Positions 36,212-46,001 are shown, counted from the first letter of the stretch. The stretch: 64,000 bases of DNA from Bacillota bacterium (GCA_023445445.1 JAEXLD010000014.1:18787-82786), one strand, 5' to 3'. Notes: generated from the letters alone by a model not told the origin. Translations and numbers: made by a program.

Positions 36212-36982
36212 ATGAATGGCGATAAAATAATTGTGAATGATTGTAAGAATTTGCCTGATTCTTCTTCAAAAGTTACTTCAGAGGTTCAGTTATTAACTAA
36301 TCAAATGTCTGTAACATCTGATACTATTAAATGTGGACCTGTAGTTGTTAAGTTGCCAGTAGTACTTGCAGAAGTAAATGTTACAATTCCTGTTGAAGCA
36401 ACTATAACATTAGATAGAGAAGTATCAGAAATTAAGAGGATTAGAAAAAATGTGATTTTATCTCAATCTCGTATTATTCCATCTTCTGAGGATAAATGTG
36501 GAGAAAATGGAATATTGTTTGTAGAAGGATTTATTAAAAAGAATATTGAATATGCAACTAAGACTTATAGTTCAGAAGGTATTCCAAATACTTATGGGTA
36601 TATAAGATATTCTAGTTTTCAGGTACCTTTTAATTTTACAACAAGAATTAATTTTATTAGAGAACCTATTTTTATTGGAAATTCAATTCCATGTGAAGTT
36701 GAATTCTTTACAGATAGACTGAAAGATTGTGATGAATGTACAGATCATGTAATTGGAAATAGTCCTTGTGATAAGAGCTCCACTTTTACAGAGATATTTA
36801 ATGAAAAACCTTTTGCTGAATTAGTAAAAGCAGATATTATTGAAATTGATATTAACACAAATGAGACTTTAAACTGTACAGCACAAACTGAACAAATATT
36901 TACTAAAGTTACAGAAAAAGTAGTATTAAATTTAACTATAAACATATTACAAAAACAACAATTAAGAATAACAGCATTATAA
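36212..36982 (+). CDS. CsxC-like exosporium protein, copy 2
   Basis: ATG with AAAGGGAGGAAA upstream. The 256-aa protein aligns along its whole length with the preceding gene (shared GPVVVKLPVVLAEVNVTIPV, EIKRIRKNV, QSRIIP, GFIKKNIEYATKTY, EVEFFTDR, EIFNEKPFAELVKADI), ending slightly earlier. Cysteines cluster at KDCDECTD as in the paralogue (RGCDACAD). A recent tandem duplication is likely. Predicted spore exosporium or coat component; sporulation-sigma promoters were not resolved by eye. Confidence 0.8.
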   Translation: MNGDKIIVNDCKNLPDSSSKVTSEVQLLTNQMSVTSDTIKCGPVVVKLPVVLAEVNVTIPVEATITLDREVSEIKRIRKNVILSQSRIIPSSEDKCGENGILFVEGFIKKNIEYATKTYSSEGIPNTYGYIRYSSFQVPFNFTTRINFIREPIFIGNSIPCEVEFFTDRLKDCDECTDHVIGNSPCDKSSTFTEIFNEKPFAELVKADIIEIDINTNETLNCTAQTEQIFTKVTEKVVLNLTINILQKQQLRITAL

Positions 36983-37021
36983 TTGTAAAATAAGTGTAAA
37001 ACTTAAATATTATTTAATAAT

Positions 37022-37070
37022 AAAAGCAGACCTATACATTAATAAAAGAAGCTTTAGGTCTGCTTTTAAA
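37022..37070 (+). terminator. Terminator after the second CsxC-like gene
   Basis: AAAAGCAGACCT (37022-37033) with AGGTCTGCTTTT (37056-37067). Confidence 0.85.
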
Positions 37071-37174
37071 ATATTTTTTTAGAACTTTACTATAATTATT
37101 TACATATTTAATTTAGATATGGTAATTTATAAATTGTTAAAAAAATATTTATTAAAATAGGAGCCATCTAAAGT

Positions 37175-37987
37175 ATGAAAGAAGAGTCAAATATTAGAAA
37201 ATACTCAGCAAAAGAATTTAGTGCTATGGTAGGATTGCCATATAGTTCTCTTAGATATTTTGAAAGAATTGAATTATTGAAACCAAAAAAAGAATCAAAT
37301 AATTATAGAAGCTTTACACACTTTGATGCATTTATATTGAATAGATTTAAGCATTTTAGATCCTTAGGTATTAGTGTAGAGGATTCTCTAGAACTAATTG
37401 AAAATAGTGATGTAGATTCAATTATAGAAAAGCTTAATGAAAGAAAAATTGAAATAGAAAAAGAAATGGAAAAATTAAATGAGCAATTAGAAGGTATAAA
37501 TAGTACTAAAAAAAATTTAGAAACAGTAAAATCAGGAGAGAATAAGTACCAAATCAAATATATTAAAGATAAAGTTTTTATACCTGCATCTAAAGGATTA
37601 GATTTTACTATTTCAGAGTATGATACTTTTTCAAAATTTGTAGATATGCTACCAATTTCAGAATATTGTAGTCGTATAAAAAATGAGTATATTTATAATG
37701 TAGATAAGATTCAAAAGGATTATGGAATATCCCTAGATTTAGATGTAGCAAAAAGTAGAGGAATTGATTTAAATAATCAAGGAGAAATATTAAAAATGGG
37801 GAAATGCTTAGTTTACTATGCAAATAATCATAATAAAAATGATAAATTTATTGAATTTATAGAAGATGCTTTAAAATATATTGAAAAAAATAATATGAAA
37901 GCTGTGGGAGATATTTATTTTAATGGAGTAAAGCTTAAATATGAAGATGGAAGTAAAGGATTTATTATATATATACCTGTAGAATAA
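37175..37987 (+). CDS. MerR-family transcriptional regulator
   Basis: ATG with AATAGGAGCC upstream. The 270-aa protein has an N-terminal MerR winged-helix domain (YSAKEFSAMVGLPYSSLRYF, ERIELLKP, YRSFTHFDAFILNRFKHFRS), a coiled dimerisation helix (residues ~80-118) and a C-terminal ~140-residue domain that may be a GyrI-like ligand-binding fold. It lies directly upstream of a promoter with the 19-base spacer that MerR proteins remodel, driving the flavoprotein gene at 38070, which is therefore its likely target. Ligand unknown. Confidence 0.9.
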   Translation: MKEESNIRKYSAKEFSAMVGLPYSSLRYFERIELLKPKKESNNYRSFTHFDAFILNRFKHFRSLGISVEDSLELIENSDVDSIIEKLNERKIEIEKEMEKLNEQLEGINSTKKNLETVKSGENKYQIKYIKDKVFIPASKGLDFTISEYDTFSKFVDMLPISEYCSRIKNEYIYNVDKIQKDYGISLDLDVAKSRGIDLNNQGEILKMGKCLVYYANNHNKNDKFIEFIEDALKYIEKNNMKAVGDIYFNGVKLKYEDGSKGFIIYIPVE

Positions 37988-37993
37988 AATGTA

Positions 37994-38024
37994 TTGACAT
38001 TGCACTAAGTGCAACCTTTATACT
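37994..38024 (+). promoter_or_regulatory. MerR-type promoter with 19-bp spacer and palindromic operator
   Basis: TTGACA (37994-37999) and TATACT (38019-38024) are separated by 19 bases. The spacer contains the perfect dyad TTGCACT-A-AGTGCAA (38000-38014). An overlong spacer with the operator between the -35 and -10 boxes is the hallmark of MerR-activated promoters. Confidence 0.85.
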
Positions 38025-38069
38025 CTGAGTTGGATTGATATAAATTTGACAAATTAGGGGGAATAGTTA

Positions 38070-39968
38070 GTGAAAAAGAATGTAAAAAGATTATTAAGTA
38101 GCATGTTATCAATTATCATGTTACTAGGATTAGTATCCTGTAATTCAGGTAACAAGAAACTATCTTTTACACCTGGAGAGTATACAGCTGTAAGTGCTGG
38201 TAAAAATGGAGATGTAAAAATAAAGACAGTATTTGATGAAGAATCAATAGTTTCTGTTGAAGTTTTAGAAAGTAATGAAACAGAAGGTATTTCAAATGAA
38301 GCTATTGAACGTACTATAAAGTCAATTGTTGATGGACAAACTTTAGAAGTAGATGTAACATCAGGTGCAAGCTTAACTACTAATGCAATTGTTTCTGCAG
38401 TTGAAGATTGTGTAAAGCAAGCTAATGGAGATGTAGAAGCATTAAAGAATAATAAAAAAGAAGAGACAGCTTCTAAAAAAGAAGAAACTTATGATACAGA
38501 TATAGTTATAGTTGGTGGTGGTGCTGCAGGTTTAACAGCTGCAATTAGTGCATCAGGTTTAGGTGCTAAGGTAATGGTAATAGAAAAAGGTGTAAGCCTT
38601 GCTGTTAGTAATGGAGCTAATGCAGGTGGGCCTATAGCTACTGGAACTAAGGTTCAAAAAGCAGAAGGGGAAGACCTTACAACAGAAGAATTATTTGAAC
38701 ATATGTCTGAATTTGGTAATAGCACAGTTAACGATGCCTTACTTCGTAAGACTTTAGAAGTTACAGGAGAAACAATAGATATGTTAGCTGATTTAGGCTT
38801 AAGTGTTTACTTAAGACAAGATGCCTATGGAGTAGGATTCAGAGCAAGACATGGAATAAAAGAAAAGGGAACAGATAGAATGGGATTCCTAGCAGATAAA
38901 ATAGTTGCTAATGGTGGAACTATAATGCTAGAAACTACTGGAGAAGAAGTTATTTTAGATAAAGATGGAAATGCAGTAGGAATTAAGGCTACAAAAGCAG
39001 ATGGAACTAAGGTTACGATAAATGCAGATGCAGTATTATTAGCTACTGGAGGATACTTAGGTGGCCAAGAAATAATTGAAAATAAATTTGGTAATATTAC
39101 AATAAACCCACTTGGAAATACATTATCAACTGGTGATGGAATTAACATGACATTAGCAGCAGGTGGAGTAGAAGATAAAAACTGGGGTATAGTTGCAAAT
39201 GAGTTCTCAGCTTCAAATTCAAAGGCAGGAACTTGGTCTATGGATTGTAATCAAAATTTAAGATTCGGTATATATGGTGGATTACTTGTTAATCCAGAAG
39301 GAAATAGATTCTTTAACGAAGAAATAATGGCTTCAGAACCATTAAGTGGTGCAGAAGCTACATTAAGATATGGAAAGTATTATGCTGTAATGGATGAAGC
39401 ATATTATAATTCAGTTTGTGAACAAGGAATATTTAAGACTTTAGGTAGTCCAGAAAACTGGGTTGCAGGTGTAAGAAACTTATCTGATGAAGCACCAGCA
39501 TCAAAAGCACATGTAAAAGTATTAACAGAAGCTAAAGCTCAATTACAAGAAGCAATTGACCAAGGTTGGGCTTATAAAGCTGATACAATTGAAGAGATAG
39601 CTGAAAAGTTTGGACTTGAAAATCTAGTTTCAACAGTAGAACAATATAATAAGTACTGTGAAGCAAAGTATGATAGTGAATTCTTAAAGGATCCAACATT
39701 CTTAACACCTGTAAACAATGGGCCATACTATGTATTTGAATATGAACCAAGTGCATGGTGTACAATCGGTGGAGTTAAGGTTGATGATTCTTTAAGAGCT
39801 TTAGATAAAAATAATGAACCTATTAAAGGATTATATGTAGCTGGAGTAGATGCAGGAAGCTTATTTACTGCACCATACTATGATAATGAAGGATCAGCAT
39901 TTGGACTTTCTTTAGGATCAGGTACTTTAGCAGGAAGAAACATGTATAAGTATATAACTAGCAAATAA
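38070..39968 (+). CDS. FMN-binding/flavocytochrome-c-like FAD reductase lipoprotein
   Basis: GTG start with TTAGGGGGAA upstream. The 632-aa protein begins with a lipoprotein signal (lipobox LVSC, Cys24), so it is attached outside the membrane. Residues ~35-120 are an FMN-binding domain with a covalent-flavin-type SGAS motif (DVTSGASLTTNAI). Then follows a fumarate-reductase-type FAD domain (DIVIVGGGAAGLTAAISAS, RARHGIKEKGTDRMGF, LLATGGYLGG, GGVKVDDSLRALD). This layout is found in extracellular or urocanate/fumarate-type reductases that pass electrons to organic acceptors. It is controlled by the MerR-type promoter just upstream. The true acceptor is unknown. Confidence 0.88.
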   Translation: MKKNVKRLLSSMLSIIMLLGLVSCNSGNKKLSFTPGEYTAVSAGKNGDVKIKTVFDEESIVSVEVLESNETEGISNEAIERTIKSIVDGQTLEVDVTSGASLTTNAIVSAVEDCVKQANGDVEALKNNKKEETASKKEETYDTDIVIVGGGAAGLTAAISASGLGAKVMVIEKGVSLAVSNGANAGGPIATGTKVQKAEGEDLTTEELFEHMSEFGNSTVNDALLRKTLEVTGETIDMLADLGLSVYLRQDAYGVGFRARHGIKEKGTDRMGFLADKIVANGGTIMLETTGEEVILDKDGNAVGIKATKADGTKVTINADAVLLATGGYLGGQEIIENKFGNITINPLGNTLSTGDGINMTLAAGGVEDKNWGIVANEFSASNSKAGTWSMDCNQNLRFGIYGGLLVNPEGNRFFNEEIMASEPLSGAEATLRYGKYYAVMDEAYYNSVCEQGIFKTLGSPENWVAGVRNLSDEAPASKAHVKVLTEAKAQLQEAIDQGWAYKADTIEEIAEKFGLENLVSTVEQYNKYCEAKYDSEFLKDPTFLTPVNNGPYYVFEYEPSAWCTIGGVKVDDSLRALDKNNEPIKGLYVAGVDAGSLFTAPYYDNEGSAFGLSLGSGTLAGRNMYKYITSK

Positions 39969-39989
39969 GCTAAATATATATATTTAAAT

Positions 39990-40034
39990 AAAGATATATT
40001 AGTATAGAAAACTATGCTGATATATCTTTTTTTG
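39990..40034 (+). terminator. Terminator after the flavoprotein gene
   Basis: An imperfect long stem (AAAGATATAT...ATATATCTTT) with a run of T. Confidence 0.8.
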
Positions 40035-40183
40035 TTTAAAAAACATATAAAAATTTGTATTATTTTGTATAAATTTAAAATATTTTGTGTTAAAATAATG
40101 TAAGGGTTAAAGGAGTGTTAATTATATGTGCATAAATATGATATGCAAAAGATAAATTAAAGGAAAATTGAGGTAGTAAAGAC

Positions 40184-43100
40184 ATGAGATATAAAATTTT
40201 AATATTCACATTAATAACATGTTTTTTAATAAATACTATTACACCTATAAGGGTTTCAGCAGCTCCATTGAAAAAAGAGAGTTTTGAAAAATTATCTATT
40301 GATGAAGGACTTTCTAATGAATATGTAACAACAATATTTCAGGATAGTAAGGGGTATATGTGGATAGGTACTATAGATGGCCTTAACAGATATGATGGAG
40401 AAAGAATAAAAATATATAATTGTAATAATGAAAGTAATAATTCTTTAAGCTCTACATATATAACAGCTATTGAAGAGGACTCTTATGGAAATATGTGGAT
40501 AGCTACTAATAATGGATTAGATTTTTTAATTAGAGATACAGATGAAATAATAAGAATGAAGGATATTGAATATGATAAATATAATCTAGGGGATTTAAAA
40601 ATTACTTCATTATTAAGGAGTAGCTATGATGAAGATGTTATGTGGGTTGGAACAGAAAATGGATTAATGAAATTTAATGTTAAAAGTAGAGAGTTTAAGA
40701 CCTTCTATAATGAAAAGAATAATAAAAACTCATTAACCAATTCTTCTATAACTTCTTTAAAGGAAGGAAAAAACGGAGAATTATGGGTTGGTACTAAAGA
40801 TGGAATAAATGTAATAGATAAGGATTTAAATTTTATTTATAATGAAAAAGAAATTCATAGTGATAAATTATACATATATCATATAGAAATAGACGAAGAA
40901 GGCAATGCATGGATATCAACAAAAGAAGGAATTCTTATTTTTGACTTAAGAGAAATTAATAATGTATTAGTATGGTTAGTTGATAATGATGGAATAAAGA
41001 TATACAGTCCTAAAGAAAAAAGAATAATAGAAACATATAGCAATAAAAAGGAAGATGAATGCTATAATAATAATTTTATTTTATCTGATAGTGAAAATAA
41101 TATATGGATATCCAGTAGTAATGGTATATTAAGATATTTACCTAGTAACAATGATTCAGAGATAATAAAAAAGAATGAAAATTTTAGTAATTCTCTTAGT
41201 AGTAATGTTATAACTTGCTTTTATGAGGATTTTAACAAGAATATATGGATTGGAACGGATAAGGGAATAAATATATTAAATAAAAATAATCAATTTAATT
41301 ATTTACTGGAACAAGTATATTTAAATAATAAAAATATAGTATCTATATTGAATGATGATAAATACTTATGGATAGCTACTAAATATGATGGAATATATAT
41401 TTATGATACTACAACTAGTACCTTGCTAGAAAGAATATATGACAATAAGCAGGGAATAAATTTAAGGAATCAGCATATAAAGAGTTTATTTAAATTAAGT
41501 AATAATTGGGTTGTAATTATAACTAATAAGGGATTAATATCAGTTAACACCGTTGATTTTACATGTAAATATCATCTGGTTGAAGATGGTTATTCTTCAG
41601 AACTAAATTATTTATATAATGATGATGAAAATGTTTGGCTTGCATCTACATCAAACTTTTATTCCTATAATATAAGCACTGGAGAAAAAACATATTATAC
41701 TGAAGACTTAAATAAATTTAAAATAAATCCAGGTCGTATAAAATACATATTACCAGATTATAAAGATGAAAATATTATTTGGCTTGGTGGAATTAACACA
41801 GGGTTAGTTAAATATCATAAGAAAAATGGAATTATAGAACAATATACTGATGATTCTTTAAATAATAACTATATAAACTGTATGAGTTTTGATAATTTAG
41901 GAAACTTGTGGATAGGAACTAATATATGTCTTAGTAAATTTGATTTAAATACAAAAAAGTTTACTATTTATACTACAGCTGATGGATTAACAAATAATTT
42001 TATAAACTCAATTTTAGTTGATGATAATAATAATCTTTGGATAAGTACAAATAAGGGTTTAAATAAGTTTTATATTGAAAAAGAAAGTTTTATAAATTTC
42101 ACTATAATGGATGGTTTATATGGATATCAATTTAATACAAACTCTTGTACAAAGCTTAAAAATGGGATAATGATATTTGGAAGTACAGAGGGAGTAACAT
42201 ATTTTCATCCAGATGACATAGCTATATCTAGTAAAAATAAGAATGAAGTTATAATTGGAGATGTTTTTATTGGAAAGAATAAAGTTATTTATGATGGAGA
42301 AGAATTAGTTTTAGATTATAATGATAAAAATTTATCTATTGACTACTTCTTACCAAATTACGAAAAGTTGAACAATATAACTTATGAATATATTCTTGAA
42401 GGAATAGATTCAGATTGGATATATGTAGGTGATAAAAGTAGTTTAGATTTTAAATACTTAGAGCCAGGAAAATATATTTTAAAGTTAAGAGCTAGAGATG
42501 GAAATGGTGAATTAACAAATGAGACAAGTATTAATATAAGAGTTAAAAATCCTATATGGAAAACCCCTTTAGCTTACTTAACATACATAATTTTATTTGT
42601 AGCAATAATTATTTACGTATTTAATTATGTTAAGATCTTACAAAGACTAGTGGATCAAAAGACAAAGAAAATTAATAAACAATTAGAAGAAAATAAAAGA
42701 TTAAGTAAGGAAATAATAGATAAAGAAAAATTTAAAAATAATTATTTCGTTAATTTATCTCATGAACTTAGAACACCAATAAATGTTATCTCAGCAACAG
42801 TTCAATTAATAAGTTCTTTAATTAGTTCTAAAAATATGACTTATGAAAAAGTTTATGAATATATGGATATTATAAATAGAAATTGTGGAAACTTATTAAA
42901 AATAATAAATGATATCATAGATACATCAAAAATAGAGACAGGGCAATATAGAATAAATAAACAAAATAATGATATAGTATATGTAGTAGAAGAAGCTGCA
43001 CTTAATATGAAAAAGTTTATAGAAGAAAAAGGAATATCTCTTATAATTGATCCTTATATTGAGGAAAAAATTGTATCTTTTGATAGTACTGAAATAGAGA

Positions 43101-43423
43101 GAGTTGTTATAAATTTATTAGCTAATGCAGTTAAGTTTACTCCAGAGGGTGGAGAAATTAGAGTTTTTATTAAGGAAGTTAATAATTATATTGAAATTAC
43201 TGTAGAAGATACTGGTATAGGAGTAGCAAAAGAAGATCAAGAATTTATATTTAAAAGATTTTCACAAGTTGAAGGAACAGGCAGTAAAAAGGCAAGTAGT
43301 AGTGGAATAGGACTAACTCTTGTTAAGTATATTACAGAACTTCATCATGGATATGTTAAGCTTGAAAGCGAACTTAATAAGGGAAGTAAATTTACTGTTG
43401 GACTTCCAGTTATATTAGAATAG
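40184..43423 (+). CDS. Two-component-regulator propeller sensor histidine kinase (paralogue 2)
   Basis: ATG with TTGAGGTAG upstream. The 1079-aa protein has the same order as the kinase at 29139: signal/anchor (ILIFTLITCFLINTITPI), Reg_prop propeller repeats (MWIGTIDGLNRYD, LWVGTKDGINVID, IWIGTDKGINIL), Y_Y_Y domain, TM helix, HisKA with H860 in NLSHELRTP, and HATPase_c (EDTGIGV; SGIGLTLVKY). By eye more than half of the residues are identical to paralogue 1, with near-identical kinase parts and more divergent propellers, suggesting different ligands read into a shared regulator. No receiver or DNA-binding domain is attached and no response regulator is adjacent. It follows the flavoprotein gene. 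Confidence 0.9.
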   Translation: MRYKILIFTLITCFLINTITPIRVSAAPLKKESFEKLSIDEGLSNEYVTTIFQDSKGYMWIGTIDGLNRYDGERIKIYNCNNESNNSLSSTYITAIEEDSYGNMWIATNNGLDFLIRDTDEIIRMKDIEYDKYNLGDLKITSLLRSSYDEDVMWVGTENGLMKFNVKSREFKTFYNEKNNKNSLTNSSITSLKEGKNGELWVGTKDGINVIDKDLNFIYNEKEIHSDKLYIYHIEIDEEGNAWISTKEGILIFDLREINNVLVWLVDNDGIKIYSPKEKRIIETYSNKKEDECYNNNFILSDSENNIWISSSNGILRYLPSNNDSEIIKKNENFSNSLSSNVITCFYEDFNKNIWIGTDKGINILNKNNQFNYLLEQVYLNNKNIVSILNDDKYLWIATKYDGIYIYDTTTSTLLERIYDNKQGINLRNQHIKSLFKLSNNWVVIITNKGLISVNTVDFTCKYHLVEDGYSSELNYLYNDDENVWLASTSNFYSYNISTGEKTYYTEDLNKFKINPGRIKYILPDYKDENIIWLGGINTGLVKYHKKNGIIEQYTDDSLNNNYINCMSFDNLGNLWIGTNICLSKFDLNTKKFTIYTTADGLTNNFINSILVDDNNNLWISTNKGLNKFYIEKESFINFTIMDGLYGYQFNTNSCTKLKNGIMIFGSTEGVTYFHPDDIAISSKNKNEVIIGDVFIGKNKVIYDGEELVLDYNDKNLSIDYFLPNYEKLNNITYEYILEGIDSDWIYVGDKSSLDFKYLEPGKYILKLRARDGNGELTNETSINIRVKNPIWKTPLAYLTYIILFVAIIIYVFNYVKILQRLVDQKTKKINKQLEENKRLSKEIIDKEKFKNNYFVNLSHELRTPINVISATVQLISSLISSKNMTYEKVYEYMDIINRNCGNLLKIINDIIDTSKIETGQYRINKQNNDIVYVVEEAALNMKKFIEEKGISLIIDPYIEEKIVSFDSTEIERVVINLLANAVKFTPEGGEIRVFIKEVNNYIEITVEDTGIGVAKEDQEFIFKRFSQVEGTGSKKASSSGIGLTLVKYITELHHGYVKLESELNKGSKFTVGLPVILE

Positions 43424-43500
43424 AATATTTAGTAACATAATTATTAGTGTGTAATATAATGTAATAGTAAGACCTTAATATAATATGGAGATGATTTAAT

Positions 43501-44070
43501 ATGTCAAATGAATGTTGTTTTGGACATGGATTAGATTATGGGCTAGAAAGTAAATTAGAATATGAATCACTAGTATTTAATGCTGGAACTATGAATGATG
43601 CAGAGGAAACTGAACCAGATACAGTGCCACTTGGAAGTGCTAACTCACCTCTTAGAATATTAGGATGGCTTCTTCCTCAAGGTGATGAAGATGAATATAC
43701 ACTAACTTTTAATGTGCCAAAAGATGCTTATGATACTTCTAGGAAAACTAAAGTATTTGTTCATTTATTAACTGACAATTCTAATACGCCAACTGGAAAC
43801 AGATTTGCAATTAGACTTTCATCATTATTTACTAGAGTAAATGGAGTTGTAAAAATAGCAGACTTAAGAACTATTAATAAAAGAAATATTAGAATTCAAA
43901 ACTCACCAGGAAACTATGAGTATAATCATTATGTTTTAGAGTTTAATTTAAATGATGTGGTTAGAGCAGAAGATTTTGCACTATTGAGTGTTGCACGTAT
44001 ACCATCTGATAATGATTATGCTGGTGCATTACTTTTAACTAGTATAGAGTTTAGATATTTAAGTTGCTAA
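43501..44070 (+). CDS. Conserved protein of unknown function, possibly surface or spore related
   Basis: ATG with TATGGAGATGA upstream. The 189-aa protein lacks signal peptide and TM helices. It has a CC near the N-terminus (SNECCFGHG) and a C-terminal YLSC. The body is rich in beta-prone stretches (YTLTFNVPKDAYD, KTKVFVHLLTD, NHYVLEFNLNDV), suggesting a beta-sandwich. No family was recognised. Terminal cysteines and lack of a signal recall spore-coat or exosporium proteins such as the CsxC-like pair nearby, but this is only a resemblance. It is followed by a strong terminator. Confidence 0.55.
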   Translation: MSNECCFGHGLDYGLESKLEYESLVFNAGTMNDAEETEPDTVPLGSANSPLRILGWLLPQGDEDEYTLTFNVPKDAYDTSRKTKVFVHLLTDNSNTPTGNRFAIRLSSLFTRVNGVVKIADLRTINKRNIRIQNSPGNYEYNHYVLEFNLNDVVRAEDFALLSVARIPSDNDYAGALLLTSIEFRYLSC

Positions 44071-44090
44071 GTCAATTAATTTAAAATAAG

Positions 44091-44125
44091 GAGGGGCTGC
44101 TGATACAGCCCCTCTGATTATTTTT
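44091..44125 (+). terminator. Strong GC-rich terminator
   Basis: GAGGGGCTG (44091-44099), loop CTGATA, CAGCCCCTC (44106-44114), followed by T-rich sequence. Confidence 0.9.
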
Positions 44126-44304
44126 AGTTATAATAAGAAGAAATGTTATTTACTTATATATCCATAATTTTCTTTAGTTAATGATATATATCTTAAAGTT
44201 ATATTGTTTAGTTGTGCATATATTACTATTTTTAATGCGTTTTATTCATTTTTTTATCTTCCTTTTATTGATAAACTAAAATTATTAGAAAGGGAGGAAT
44301 TAAA

Positions 44305-45018
44305 ATGAAAAGAAAAAGTTTTTTGATTCTTATTATTAGTATGATAATGGTAATATCTATTGGATGTAATAATAGAAAGGATAATACAAATAATAATACA
44401 GATGAAAATTCAAATGTAGAGACACCTTCTCTCACCTACATTGGACATGCAACTGTTAAAATAAAAACTAAAGAAGGAAAAGTTATATATATAGATCCTG
44501 CTTATGCCAAGGGTGATTATAGTGAAGAAGCAGATTATATTTTAATTACTCATGAACATGATGATCATAATAAGGTTAGTTTATGCAAAAAAAATAATGA
44601 TACAGTTATTATAAGAAGTAAGGATGCACTTAAGGATGGAGAGTATAAAACTTTTGAATATGGAAATGTAAAAATCGAAGCTGTACCATCAGGTGGAAAT
44701 GCAAATCATAGTGTCAGTAATTGTGTGGGTTATATTGTAACGGTAGATGGAATAAATGTTTTCCATGCAGGAGATACTTCAATGAATGAGGGAACAAAAA
44801 AAATTCTAGGAAAAGATATAGATTATGCTATGTATCCAATAGATGGACAATATAATATGAATGCAAGTGAAGCTAGTGAAGTTGCAGATTTAATTGGAGC
44901 TAAAAAAAATATACCAATACATGAGTTTGATTCAGGTGATGTGAAGAAATCTGATGATTTTAATGCTAAAGATAAGTTGGTTTTAAAATATGGGGAAACT
45001 ATTCAGTTAGCAAAGTAA
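44305..45018 (+). CDS. Metallo-beta-lactamase-fold lipoprotein (UlaG-like hydrolase)
   Basis: ATG with AAAGGGAGGAA upstream. The 237-aa protein has a lipoprotein signal (VISIGC, Cys21), a low-complexity Asn linker and an MBL-fold domain of the UlaG/L-ascorbate-lactonase-like type. Visible motifs are THEHDDHN (zinc-binding HxHxDH), VFHAGDTS (Asp ligand) and IPIHEFD (last His). These enzymes hydrolyse diverse esters, lactones or phosphodiesters; the substrate is not evident. Anchoring outside the membrane suggests processing of an extracellular compound. Transcribed alone and convergent with the AraC gene. Confidence 0.85.
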   Translation: MKRKSFLILIISMIMVISIGCNNRKDNTNNNTDENSNVETPSLTYIGHATVKIKTKEGKVIYIDPAYAKGDYSEEADYILITHEHDDHNKVSLCKKNNDTVIIRSKDALKDGEYKTFEYGNVKIEAVPSGGNANHSVSNCVGYIVTVDGINVFHAGDTSMNEGTKKILGKDIDYAMYPIDGQYNMNASEASEVADLIGAKKNIPIHEFDSGDVKKSDDFNAKDKLVLKYGETIQLAK

Positions 45019-45043
45019 TTATAAAAATATTTTAGAGATAATT

Positions 45044-45103
45044 AAAAAATAGATCAAATCAAAATATACAATGTTTAATAATTTTGATTTAATCTATTTT
45101 TTT
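45044..45103. terminator. Bidirectional terminator
   Basis: AAAAAATAGAT...AAATC pairs with GATTT...ATCTATTTTTTT between the convergent MBL lipoprotein and AraC-type genes. It overlaps the 3' end of the latter. Confidence 0.75.
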
Positions 45104-46001
45104 CTCTAAATTGGGTAGGGGTAATATTGTAGTATGATTTAAAGGCTTTTATAAAATAATTAACATCTACAAATCCTATACGCTCACCAATCTCATAAAT
45201 TGGTAAATCTGTATCGCATAAAAGTAAAGATGAAAGATTCATACGCATTTTATAAAGATACTTCAGGCAAGTTAGCCCAGTAGCCTTTTTAAATTCTTTA
45301 TTTATTTTATTTCTATTAGTTATGAATTTTTTTGATAAGATTTCTATGGTTATTTTTTTTGAAATATTTTCACTTAAATAACAAATTATATTCTGTATAT
45401 CTGTATTATCTATATAAAGTATTTCATCTTTAGAAAATAATTTTTTTTCTGATGTAATTGAATTTATTAAGAATAATAATTCTACGAAGAATGATCTGCT
45501 TCTACAAGGCCAAAAACTATCTTTTTGTATTAATAATTCATTTTGTATATTTTTAATTATTTTATCAATTGCAAACAAGTTTGAAGGAAGTAAATTTATA
45601 ATTGAATTAACATTATTGTTATCAATTTTAAAAAAGTTTTTTAGTAAAATATAATCTTGATAAACTGTTTTTCCAATCATATTATTAAAATAACCTAAAG
45701 CTATTTTAGAATAAGTAAAATTGTCATTAATTACATCAGGTTTAAAATATAAAACAGAACTTTGCAAGCTATTATTTTCAATAATACTAAAATCATAGGC
45801 ATGTGTTAGACATATAATCATGGGAGAAGTAATAATGAAAGATTTTTTATCTATTTTTGCAATGCCTGTACCATCTTTTATTAATATAAGTTTGCATGTA
45901 GTTTTATCATTAATTGTTGTAAACAGATCGTCGTAGATATTAATATACAGGTTAACAATTCTATCCCAACACTGGTCTTTATTTCTTGTTAATAATTCCA
46001 T
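45075..46001 (-). CDS. AraC-family transcriptional regulator
   Basis: ATG with ATAGGAGGTGAA upstream. The 308-aa protein has an N-terminal ~195-residue domain without clear motif (cupin-like or helical sensor) and a C-terminal AraC double-HTH (ITIEILSKKFITNRNKINKE for the first helix pair; IYEIGERIGFVDVNYFIKAF, the typical second; ending TPTQFRE). Possible neighbours for control are asnB upstream, transcribed in the same direction from its own T-box leader, and the MBL lipoprotein; neither link is shown by sequence. Confidence 0.9.
   Translation of the reverse strand: MELLTRNKDQCWDRIVNLYINIYDDLFTTINDKTTCKLILIKDGTGIAKIDKKSFIITSPMIICLTHAYDFSIIENNSLQSSVLYFKPDVINDNFTYSKIALGYFNNMIGKTVYQDYILLKNFFKIDNNNVNSIINLLPSNLFAIDKIIKNIQNELLIQKDSFWPCRSRSFFVELLFLINSITSEKKLFSKDEILYIDNTDIQNIICYLSENISKKITIEILSKKFITNRNKINKEFKKATGLTCLKYLYKMRMNLSSLLLCDTDLPIYEIGERIGFVDVNYFIKAFKSYYNITPTQFREKNRLNQNY

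Noticed and set aside
38825..39148. Minus-strand open frame of 107 codons within the flavoprotein gene
   Set aside because: It is a shadow of a conserved coding sequence, with no start signal and no recognisable domain.
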